From Ziziphus jujuba (Eukaryota; Streptophyta; Magnoliopsida; Rosales; Rhamnaceae), in NCBI RefSeq assembly GCF_031755915.1, contig NC_083385.1, forward strand, positions 13,165,001-13,229,000: DNA of 64,000 nt. Direction: 5' to 3'. Under the pieces are notes generated by a model. That model had not been told where the DNA came from and searched no databases. It saw only the letters and a list, made by a program, of their open reading frames with translations. Position 1 is the first letter of the stretch; each line of letters starts with the position of its first letter. Shown piece after piece: positions 45,541-55,923 of this stretch. Both the position numbers and the translations under genes were made by a program.

Positions 45541-47480
45541 AAAATACAATGACTGTAGACCTTTGGTAATTCCCGATGAAACCCTCGGTAACCAACATAT
45601 ACCCTCTAGAAAAATTACCGAAGGTTTCGTCGGTAATTACCGAAACCCCTATGGCAATCACATTTTACCAATTTTTTGGGCCCCACAAGTCCCCTTACCT
45701 GTGTTAAATGAAAAAACATGCAACATATGGATTATAAAATGATCTTAAGGAGAGAAAATCCCAAAATTGCCTAAAAATTTCTCAAATTGGCCCAAAAAAT
45801 ACGATGATTGTAGACCTTCGGTAATTCCCAATGAAATTGTCGGTAACCAACATATACCCTCTGGAAAAATTACCGAAGGTTTCGTCGGTAATTACCGAGA
45901 CCCCTATGGCAATCACATTTTACCAATTTTTTGGGCCTCATAAGTCCCATAATGTATGTTGAATGCAAAAACATGCAAAATATGGATTCTAAAATTATTC
46001 TATGTGTGTTGAATGCAAAAACATGCAAAATATGGATTCTAAAATTATCCTAAGGAAAGAAAATTCCAAAATTGCTTAAAAATTTGTCAAATTTTCCAAA
46101 AACATACGATGACTGTAGACCTTCGGTAATTCCTGATGAAAACTTCGGTAACCAACATATACCCTCTGGAAAAATTACCGACGTTTTCATCGGTAATTAC
46201 TGAGACCCCTATGGTAATCATATTTTACCAATTTTTTGGGCCCCACAAGTCCCATAATGTGTGTTAAATGCAAAAACATGTAGAATATGGATTCTAAAAT
46301 TATCCTAAGGAGAGAAAATCCCAAACTTGTTTAAAAATTTCTCAAATTTTCCAAAAAAATACGATGATTGTAGACCTTCGGTAATTCCCGATGAAACCGT
46401 CAGTAACCAACACATACCCTCCGGAAAAATTACCAAAGGTTTCATCGGTAATTATCGAGACCCCTATGGCAATCACATTTTACCAATTTTTTGGGCCCCA
46501 CAAGTCCCATAATGTGTGTTAAATGCAAAAATATGCAGAATATGGATTCTAAAATTATTCTAAGGAGAGAAAATCCCAAAATTGCTTAAAAATTTCTCAA
46601 ATTTTCCAAAAAAATACGATGACTGTAGACCTTCGGTAATTCCCGATGAAACCGTCGGTAACCAACATATACCCTCTGGAAAAATTACCGAAGGTTTCGT
46701 CGGTAATTACCGAGACCCCTATGGCAATCACATTTTACCAATTGTTTAGGCCCACAAACCCCATAATGTGTGTTGCATGCAAAAACATACAGAATATGGA
46801 TTCTAAAATTATCCTAAGGAGAGAAAATCCCAAAATTGCTTAAAAATTTCTCAAATTGGCCAAAAAAATACGATGACTGTATACCTTCAGTAATTCCCGA
46901 TGAAACCGTCGGTAACCAACATATACCCTCTGGAAAAATTACCGAAGGTTTCATCGGTAATTATTGAGACCCCTATGGCAATCACATTTTACAAAATTTT
47001 TGGGCCCCACAAGTCCCATAATGTGTGTTGAATGCAAAAACATGCAAAATATAGATTCTAAAATTATCCTAAGGAGAAAAAATCCCAAAATTGCTTGAAA
47101 ATTTGTCAAATTTTCCAAAAAAAATACGATAATTGTAGACCTTAGGTAATTCCCGATGAAAACGTCGGTAACCAACAATACCCTCTGGAAAAATTACCAA
47201 CGGTTTCGTCGGTAATTACCGAGACCCCTATGGCAATCACATTTTACCAATTTTTTGGGCCCCACAAGTGCCATAATGTGTGTTGAATGCAAAAACATGC
47301 AGAATATGGATTCTAAAATTACCAAAGAAACCTATGGTAATCAATTTGTAGTTACTGGAAAAAATTACTGTAGATTTCATCTGTAATTATCGAAACCCCT
47401 ATGGTTATCATATTTTACCAATTGTTTGGCCTCCCATAAGTCCCCTAATGTGTATTAAATGCAACAATATACAAAATATT
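45541..47480. repeat. 255-bp hairpin satellite array
   Basis: Seven head-to-tail units start near 45541, 45798, 46103, 46358, 46613, 46867 and 47123 (anchor ATACGATGACTGTAGACC), plus a degenerate partial unit at about 47317-47480. The spacing is 254-256 bases, except one unit of about 305 that has an internal duplication of the segment around GCAAAAACATGCAAAATATG. Each unit contains an imperfect inverted repeat: TTCGGTAATTCCCGATGAAA with CCGTCGG, then about 25 bases, then CCGAAGGTTTCGTCGG with TAATTACCGA. It can fold into a long hairpin. There is no reading frame through the array. Confidence 0.9.
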
Positions 47481-47944
47481 TTCCACTTTATTCGACAGTT
47501 AATGAAAAATGAGAGTATATGAGAAATGGAAGATGATTCCATTTATTTGACACTTTCATATCCATTTATTTAAATATTTTCCACAATTGCACAATTAATT
47601 CGCTCCTGACTACTCTCTTTTGGACATACTACCATGAAGCCGCATTTTAAAAGAGATTGGAAGAAGCTTTCAAGCTAGGAAAGTCCAATTTAAAACTAAC
47701 TAAATTTCAATGGATACCATTCAAGCAAGTTCAAATGGTCCCAAACTAGAGAGCCAATATTTGAGAACTCAATTACCATCTATTTAAATTCTCATCCTTT
47801 TTATTTCTTGCTTTTCCACATCTCAAACAATATGGAGAATTTAATAATGAAATTGGGTCCTTACACTTCATCTTGACATAAGAATCATGTAGAAAAACTA
47901 AAAACTAAACCTGAATTAGCAAGAGAAAAATGTACAAGTGTTTT

Positions 47945-48139
47945 ATGAATAAAATCTAGAGAATATTACAACTCCTACAAAAGGCTCTGTTGGTATCAAT
48001 CCTAATTTGACCCAAAGTTCCCCATCAATGTCAAAATCTCGAACACCAACTGGCACCACAATTGGTATAATGCCAAACTTTAGTGACAGCATTAAAAGCA
48101 TACGGGGCACCTCCACTATAACGGAGACCAATTTGATAC
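47945..48139 (-). pseudogene. SMP-domain fragment of a tricalbin-like gene
   Basis: From an AG acceptor at 48140 the minus strand reads YQIGLRYSGGA; then, in the next frame because of one extra C, RMLLMLSLKFGIIPIVVPVG and VRDFDIDGELWVKLGLIPTE. This matches the SMP lipid-transfer domain of plant C2/SMP proteins of the NTMC2T6 type (ER-plasma membrane contact-site tricalbin family), from memory. It is a single exon-sized piece with a frameshift. A piece of the C-terminus of the same type of gene lies on the opposite side of the aminopeptidase fragment (49451-49886), so the parts are out of gene order. Confidence 0.72.
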
Positions 48140-48309
48140 CTGGATGAAATCAAACGAAATATCTGCGGTTAGTTACAATATTTAGCATACAAGTTTCAAA
48201 GAAAATAATTAAATACCTAAAGTATCCATAAAGAAGTATAAAGGTTCAAATCAACAATTGAGGCAATAGCTCATACCCAGTAATAATAGAGAAAAGTAGT
48301 AAAACATAC

Positions 48310-48581
48310 TTGCTTTCATGAACATTAAGGTAAGACCCAATTCCGTGGCCTGTACCGTGCCGATAATCAAGACCATTTTTCTATAGTGGAACTCAAGCAA
48401 GAATGTCTAGGGCATTACCTGTAGGAAAATGAACATGTACCTTCCTATCACACAATCTTACAAGAATATAGTCAATACATTTCACTTAAAATGAAATACA
48501 TAATTTAAAAAATAAAATAAAATACCATTGGTTCCATTAGGAAATTGAGCATTCCCAAGTGCAATATAACCATTGAGGACC
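48310..48581 (-). pseudogene. Aminopeptidase P (Xaa-Pro aminopeptidase) fragment
   Basis: Two exon-like pieces. 48581-48527: VLNGYIALGNAQFPNGTN, with an AG acceptor before and a GTATTT donor after. 48418-48310: NALDILA, stop, VPL, stop, then [20 protein letters not shown] and [22 protein letters not shown] is a signature of the metal-binding creatinase/aminopeptidase P fold. Intact plant enzymes remove N-terminal residues before proline using a dinuclear metal centre. Only two catalytic-domain exons with two stops remain. The retained intron shows capture from genomic DNA. Confidence 0.78.
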
Positions 48582-49450
48582 TGCAAAATGAAGCAAACAA
48601 AATTACTTTGCAAGACTTGAAAAAATATAATAATAATAATGATAATAAAAAGGAAAAATAAAATAGATTAGCACTTACTGCAGTATAGCGTTTTCAACTA
48701 TATCACTTTTTAACAAGAACATTTGAAAGTAGTTGATAAAGTAGGAATTAACATATCCATGTCAAAGTTCATTTTAAAAGTGGAAAACCCTTTATTTCTC
48801 TTGATATATTGGAATTTGTTATGCATAGAATGTCATGCTAGCTTTTGAAAGTGGTTGATAAACTAGGAATTAGCATATCCATGTCAAAATTCATTTGAAA
48901 TTGGAAAACACTTTATTTATCTTTATATGGTGAAATTTGCTATGCTTGCTTCAGAATCAGGTTGTGCCCATGCAATACAACTTAAGAACTATTACCACTC
49001 ATGTGCATAAATGACAATGCCAGAGATACCTCTTTTGAAGTTCACAGATATCATATAGAATTTTCAACCATTACCACTTATTATAATATAGAATTTTCAT
49101 TTGAAGTTCACAGTACCTTTTTTACTGCACGAAAACTCTCCAGCTTATCGCTTGCAGTTACCTCTGTCAATTTAAGTGCCTACAATCATTGCATCATTGT
49201 TTGATTAGTGTGTATTGAAACTACACAAGTAGAGCATTGCATGCAGACACATAGAAACATACACAAGCTGTGTACTGACAAGTTGTCTGATACGGTTTAT
49301 GTCCTTTTACATTCCTCTTTCAAACAATATTTAGACCACAATACAACTAGTATTTCAATCAAATGTTAGATGTTGCATAACAACCTAAAAAAATAAAAAA
49401 ACAAAAAACAAAAAATGAACTTACAAACCAGCATTAAACTAAAAGTAATG

Positions 49451-49886
49451 TCAGAGAATTACCTTGGGACGTTCTGAACTATTGTTTGAATCTTGGGGTG
49501 CGGATTCATGATTAAGACCAAGCGATCTTGATATTCTTGATTCTACCTTTGAAGCATTATTCAATATTTTGGTAGTTCCAGTTTCTGACGCTACTATTCC
49601 TTGAAATTCTTCACTCACAATTAAAGTAGCTAAGACATCCATGAATGACTCTTTATCTGCTTCTTTAGAATACTTTGTTTCTTCTTTCACAATCTAAAGC
49701 ATCAATGTTGGTGGATTCTGCCTCAACTTTGTCATCCTCTTCATCCTCAACATATGCTTTATATGTCAGCCGAAGTAGTATTTCTCCATAAGAACTCTTT
49801 CTAGAAAGTCCCCAGCCTCTTTGCATCCATATATGCTTTTTTAGTTTCCCCAACCAAAGTAGTATTTTTGGTTTCCTAGAAGCCAA
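49451..49886 (-). pseudogene. C-terminal fragment of a tricalbin-like SMP/C2 gene
   Basis: The minus strand reads WMQRGWGLSRKSSYGEILLR and LTYKAYVEDEEDDKVEAEST (49886-49690), then, after a frame change, DKESFMDVLATLIVSEEFQG and IVASETGTTK (49650-49560). From memory these match the acidic C-terminal region of plant NTMC2T6-type SMP/C2 proteins. The membrane-proximal C-terminus is missing and at least one frameshift is present. It is captured sequence inside the Pack-MULE; no function is expected. Confidence 0.7.
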
Positions 49887-50039
49887 CTAACTCTCAAGCT
49901 GCAAAGAAAACATAATAATCAACATGTTGTTATGTACCTCGGGATACAAGCTTCAGGAAATTATAACTTAAATGAATAATTTAACAACAACGGTTACTTA
50001 AATGTATGTTACCTGTGGCAAGGGATAAAAAGTTGTAGC

Positions 50040-51690
50040 AATCAATGTCTAGATACCTTTGATCAGGCTTGAGCCTTAAATCTATAGGGGACAACTTTTC
50101 CTGCAACTAAAATCAAGATTAAGAAGTCCTCCTCCACTCACACAATAGTAAAATTAAAAGCACTTGAATGATTTTATTTTGTTTGCATGTTCTAAAATCT
50201 CTTGTCATCAATTCATGTCCATGCTAAAAATGCAATTGGGAAAAAGAAAAAAAGAAAGAAAAAATGTTCCGGTGCAGTGTTTCAAACCAGGGCATTAAGT
50301 AATAGTAATGAAGTCATCGACACTACCTTTAATCCAAGGGTGAGTTCATTCATGGTGATGGCAAAGCGTGGCAAGTTATATCTTGTAGGAAACTGGGGTG
50401 GCTTGCTCCGTTTCCAATGCAACTGGGCATCAGGTCAAGACTCCAATCCTTTTCCCTTCCCAGAACAATTTCCATCCACATAATGGATGCTCTCATCCCA
50501 TTTTCCAAATAGTATTGCTATTGTTTTTCCATTTCTATCTTGAACTAAACCATGTACTTGACCGAAAAAGAAAACAGCAATAATTTTAAAAGAACAATCA
50601 TTAAGCTTGTTAACAATAGCATAGTACTTATTAACAGAATCTATACCCTCAATCCATTCTGTTCACCCAAAAATAGAATCCTTTGGTTTGATGTATTTAT
50701 TTTAAAAAATTAAAAAAGGGGCTTTCTTCTAGAAGCAAAATAAAACCAAAGGGGTAAGAAAATGATTCATGCTCTGCCTCTCATAATCCATACATATTGT
50801 TCTTGCAGACAACTTCAACTCCCATAAAGGATTAACTAATAAAAATTTTTGTTGCTGTCAACTCCAACCCCTTTGGAGGATTCGAAGTTGGTATCATCAT
50901 ATTCAGAAACTAAAGGAATTATATATCCAATATAATGGGATTATAGGTTGTCCAGACTTTATTATATATTAGGCTTTCAAAAAAATAAAATAAAATAAAA
51001 TAAAATAAATCCTTTGTCAACAAATATGGAGAGAGATTTCAATAATTTGATAGCCTCCGCCTAGTATAATTTTAGTCAAATTAAATTAAATTTATTAAAC
51101 AACATAATTATATCTCATTCCACAAAGAAACAAACCAAACAATTGAAGAAGTTATGCCAAATTACGTTCCTAGAGAAAAAAAATTGCCATGCTTTTTTTT
51201 AGTCATCCAAGAAGACCTCCAAATATCCATATAAAACTATATGCAAGTAAAGCATTTGAAAATTAAAAGATAAAGAAAGAATACCTGGTGAGGATTTTGG
51301 TCAATGATAGATTGCTCCTTGAATTTCAGCTTGCAAGAATAGTTATGATTCCCCTGTATACGCATTGTACCACAGTGGTCACAATAGAGCTTTTCCAATA
51401 TAAGATTGTTAATTGATGTTGTAACCTGGCAGAAAAAAGAACATAAACACAACAAAGAATAAATAATATAAAAAATATTTCTTTTTGGTTAAGGGAATAT
51501 TAGTCGAATCATTAGTCATTACCTTACTCCATTGAAAAATTTCTCTGTCTTCAAATTCCACCATTAAAAGAACAACATGATCAAGCTGAATTGAGTGACC
51601 CTAAAATTTACTCTTCAAATTGCTATCACGCCAAAATTTCCATCGTTTACCCTCACAGTGGCAAGCAACAATTAATCGATGATGACTGAC
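50040..51690 (-). pseudogene. Oxysterol-binding-protein-related (ORP) gene fragment
   Basis: Four exon-like pieces in gene order. 51690-51523: [20 protein letters not shown] then DSNLKSKF, stop, HVVLLMVEFEDREIFQWSK. 51425-51285: [20 protein letters not shown] then [18 protein letters not shown]. About 50555-50327: [19 protein letters not shown], one stop, then [19 protein letters not shown]. About 50104-50045: LQEKLSPIDLRLKPDQRY. These are the ligand-binding OSBP domain of plant ORPs, with the family VSHHP motif altered to VSHHR. GT/AG intron borders are kept. The PH domain and the start of the OSBP core, including EQ of EQVSHHP, are absent. In-frame stops make it a pseudogene. ORPs transfer sterols and phospholipids between membranes. 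Confidence 0.82.
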
Positions 51691-51699
51691 CTGACACCA

Positions 51700-52849
51700 A
51701 AAAGATGAAGAATATTCAGTATGTATGCACAAGGTTTTGAATGTCCAGAGTCTGTTAAAGGAAGTATACAAGATAGATTAAACCTAGGTACCATTTGTTC
51801 TTCCTCCTTTCCTCCCTCACAATCTAGTACTTACAGGGCTACTTTCTACAGAGGATTACCCTAAATTCAGCTATTGCCAGCTATATATTCTACACTATTT
51901 TGGCTGAGGTAGTCATCTTTATGTGAAAATAATTACTGGTCTTAATATCATAAAAATAAGCATGAACTTCCTTTTCTCTCACAATAACTCCTATTTCTCT
52001 CTCCAAAATTTATAAAGCTATCCTTTTTATTGTCACTGCAGCACATACCATAATAATGTCATCAATTTTCCTTTTCAAACTATGTATAGTAATGCTTGAG
52101 TGCGATATATGCATTTACGTTTAAGATGAAATATGCATACCACATTGTGTCTAGCTTTTAAATACAAATGATTTATATAAAACTAGCCAAAGTGCTCCTA
52201 GTATGAAATTTGTTTGAAGCAGAACTATAGGTTAGCGTTTGAAGGCTCACCAAACCTCCTTTTATAAGGAACCCCATTGGACTGAGCTTCAAATCACAGT
52301 TTCTTCTATTTCCATGCCCTAACAAAAAAAAAAAAAAAATTGCATGGGTTTTGAAAATTTTTTGAAGCAATACCCGATTCAAGTGAGAAATTGATGAGAA
52401 ATCATAGGAGATACCCGGGGACAATGTAGCTTGAAATTGCCATGGTTCAGACAAAATGTCAGAAACAAAAGAGAAAAGAAGAATAGGAAAGACAAAAAAT
52501 GGGGAGGGAAACAAAAAGTTATAATGTGTGTTTTTTTTTTTCTTATGAAATGAAAACTCACCCAAAATGCTTCTTTTGTGTTGGAGTTTCGATCGTGCCC
52601 TCACTTTGGTCCGTAAGCGAAAGCACAACGGTGTTCTCCATCAGGTTTTCGCCACACAGCCACTGCCGATTTCCAAAAAGCGCAAACCTTCTCGAATCCT
52701 CAATCGGCGACTTAAGGTGGCTTCTCTCCATCTTCGATTCAAATGGTGCTAATCTCTCTCTGCCTCCGATTGCTAGCAACAACCTGATTCTCTCTCACTT
52801 TCTCTTCCTCTTTTCTTCGTGCTCCGTCCAAGTTAGAGAAAAAAATGGA
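51700..52849. other. Pack-MULE right interior
   Basis: No gene recognised. Short ORFs on both strands around 52173-52921 overlap one another and show no domain. The part from about 52600 shares subterminal sequence with the small MULE at 33676. Confidence 0.4.
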
Positions 52850-53002
52850 ATACGTCTCATTAGTTTTTTTTCCTTTTCTTTTATATTTGAAAAGGGTAAT
52901 CTAGAAATATTGAAAAATTAAAGGGTAAAACAAAAATATTTGAGATGAGAAGGGCAAATATCGTTATAGCCCTTTAAAAAAGGGTATAGGGCCAAATTCC
53001 CC
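52850..53002 (-). repeat. Right terminal inverted repeat of the Pack-MULE
   Basis: Inverted counterpart of 44076-44230, ending GGGCCAAATTCCCC at 53002, followed by the TTGTTAAGA target duplication at 53003-53011. Confidence 0.75.
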
Positions 53003-54847
53003 TTGTTAAGAGTGTATACTGGGCCACCCACATGGGTGTGGTAACATAATAAACATATTCCACCTCGATTGCCTCCCTTTTTAATTAAAGGAAAATCTAG
53101 TAAAATGGTATTTTTATTTTTAGGACATTAAATTAAAAGGGTCTTGCTCTTAAAATTTGCTTTAATCAGGCCAATATAATTTATTAGCTTGACAAAAAGG
53201 AATATTAATACTGATCAATACTAAACTATTTTATATGAGCTTAAACTTTGTGTAGATATCCGTCATAGTCTACATTAAAAATATATATTTTTTGGTGAAT
53301 GCATTATTACAAATAGATATTGATTATTACTATTATATATCGTAGCTAACCCAATCATTTTACACGTACTTCAAATTTCATCCACCGATAGAATACTTTT
53401 CATGATCGCACGTGCTTTACACATGGCCTCCAATGGCAAAGCTTTCGGCATGGTGAGCCCCTCACCTTCAGTCATGTCAACTAGTTTCTCACTAACCCTT
53501 ACCCATTCAAAGCACTGAATCAACGATCCCAAAGTGAAGCCCACTACATGTTGGGCTAGGCCGATTCTAGGACAAGCCCTTCTACCCATTCCCAGGGGTA
53601 TGAGCTTGGTCTGGACCTCAACATCATCCTTTTCGAACCTTTCAGGCATGAAACTTTCTGGATCATCCCAGAGTTTAGGGTCTCTATGTATGGCCCATGC
53701 ATTAACCAGTAAGATAGTGTCACGTGGCATGTCTTATCCCCCAATCGTACAGTATTCGGACGAGCAATGAGGCATGAGCAATGGTGCCGCGGGGTATAGT
53801 CGAAGGGTCTCGGAGCCTATGTTTTGCAGGTAACGTAGTTTTGAAAGGTCCGACTCATCCACCAATCGTTGCAGCCCGACATGTTGATCAAGTTCAAGTC
53901 TAGGTTTTTTTAGGATATGGGGATGGTTAAGCAAATTGAACATTGCCATTCCAGTGTCACAGCCGCTGTGTCTGTTCCGCCCAAAAGCATTAGTTGATTA
54001 AAGGAGATAGTCAATTAATTGAAGATTAAGAACCAAGTTAATAAAATGGGCATAATAATTAAAATATAATTTTTACATAAAAGAATATTGTCGTAAGTAA
54101 TTAATTAACCAGTATAAATCCTTTAATGATTTGGTCGGTGTAGTATTCAGGCTGTGATTCATGCAAAGAGAGTAAATGATCAATCATGGTGTTTCTAGTA
54201 CTCCCTTTGTTCCTGAGATGCTCATCGATCAGACCTTGCAACAATGAATCCGCTCTATTAAAAAGCTTTTGTATCGTCCTTTCAAAACCATCAATTCCAA
54301 TCCATTTTAAAATAGGCAAGAAATCTCCTGGATTTGTTGCCCCACCACACATAAATACCTCCTCTATAACCTCTGTGAAATCATGCGCTTCTTCTTTGAC
54401 GTCGTCACCGTAGTACCGCTTTCCCAACACCATTCTCATTATGACGTTAAAGATCAGCTCCGTTAGCGACGATTTCATTTCCACCTTCGTGAAATCTTGG
54501 AGTGAATCACTAGAAAGCTTGCGCAACAATCTAACGATCTCGTCCTTTCGAAGCTTGAGAACATGTTGAGGCGGTTCGACTAGAAGATATTTGTGGAACC
54601 GATGCGGCGGAGGTTGCGCCAATGATCACCGTATGGGGACACTGCAACAGCAGTGTAGTTGTAGCCCAGGTGTTTTCCAGTCACCAACAGAGGGTGGTTG
54701 GCGAGAACGATGTCGTTGTCGGTGAAGCACTCTACGACAGCGGAGGAAGACGATACTATAACGACGCGGCGAGAGTCGAACCTCAGAGAGAAAATGGGGC
54801 CGTATTTTTTAGAGAGACGGTGCAAAGTTCGATGGACGGGAGGTTTT

Positions 54848-55308
54848 TGTGAAGTCCAGCCGCACCACCACTGCACCGACAGTGTGAAAACTGCACAGCC
54901 ACCATCTTTGACAATGGTTGTTGCATTTAACACCGAACTCCAACTTGCTCAACAATTGTGGGCTACTGTCAGAAGTTGTTGAAGATTGTGGCCATGCAAC
55001 CGACCTTGTAAGCCTATAAATAGGCTCCATCCCGTTGCATGCAAGCCAAGCCAAGAGAGCAATCAATATCATCCCAAGTGAGGAGTATTGAGAGAAAACT
55101 CCGAGAGAGAGAGTGTTTAAGTTCCAGAGAAAGCTTGAGAGAAGAGTAAGCAATTCCAGAGAGAATTTGACAGTGTAGAGAGAGGTTCCACGTGAGAATC
55201 TCCACGAGAGAAGTTTTTATTTTTGTATTCTATTTCCAAGAGTATAATAGAATTCTTTTTATTTTTCTTCTCATATTTCTTCTCTAAAGTGGTCGGAGAA
55301 CCACAACA
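54848..55308 (+). repeat. 5' LTR of Tork element (plus copy)
   Basis: 461 bp with a TATAAATA box at 55015-55022 and AG-rich 3' half. Differs from the 3' LTR by about a dozen substitutions and a 2-bp indel (GCAATCAATATC against GCAAGCTCAATATC). Confidence 0.92.
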
Positions 55309-55923
55309 TGTGGTATCAGAGCTCCAGGTCGAGAGCTTGGGTTCAAAATTTGAAGAAACAGAGCCTCTGTTCTTCAAGTTGGTGTTTCAAAAAGTTGCTC
55401 AAATAATTACTTTGACAATACCAGGTGACAGTACCGTACGAGACGAGAACAACGAAGTTCGCCGGAGAGAAACGCAGAGGCTCACGCGCTCGCACGCGCC
55501 GTCTGAAATTTTTTGCAGCAGTTCACGCGCCTCACGCGCCGTCTGCAGGTTGAAGACGACCACGTCAGCCAACACGTCAGCGCACCAAGCCACGTCATCT
55601 GCCACGCCAGCCGACACATCGTCAGCCACTCCAGCCGACACATCATCTGCCATGTGTTGACACGTCAACATAATCTGCCACGTCATCAAAATTTTTCTAA
55701 AATTACAGAACAGCCCCTGAATTGTTGGAAATTACATATTGACCCCTGTAGTTTCTGTATTTACAGGTTGACCCAGAAGTTTTATGAAATTATATTTTTG
55801 CCCCAAAATTTCTGGTAATTATATTTTGACCCCGGAAGAGTCAAGTCCACCATTTTCGGCCGTTCCGAATGCAACGGTTAACTCCGTTTTGCCAAATTCG
55901 GCTCCATTTTTGGTCAAGCCATA

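Larger units (their letters stand above)
44076..53002. mobile_element. Pack-MULE (8.9 kb) carrying captured gene fragments
   Basis: The ends are inverted repeats: left GGAGAATTTGGCCCAATACC from 44076; right, read inverted from 53002, GGGGAATTTGGCCCTATACC. Similarity continues inward for roughly 150 bases (GTTAACGATTTTTGCCCC against CTATAACGATATTTGCCC, then T-rich CTACCCCTCAATATC against TTACCCTTTAATTTTTC). A perfect 9-bp direct repeat TTGTTAAGA flanks it (44067-44075 and 53003-53011), the size made by Mutator-like transposases. No transposase was found. The inside holds a 255-bp satellite (45541-47480) and, all on the minus strand, fragments of an oxysterol-binding-protein-related gene, a tricalbin-like SMP/C2 gene and an aminopeptidase P gene, with introns kept. 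This is the hallmark of a Pack-MULE. Confidence 0.88.

Noticed and set aside
45541..47480. Regularly spaced repeats resembling a CRISPR array
   Set aside because: The whole 255-bp unit is repeated, not short repeats with unique spacers, and the DNA is plant nuclear; it is a satellite-type tandem array.
52173..52921. Overlapping ORFs on both strands as small genes
   Set aside because: They overlap each other, are low-complexity in part, show no domain, and lie in the subterminal part of the Pack-MULE.
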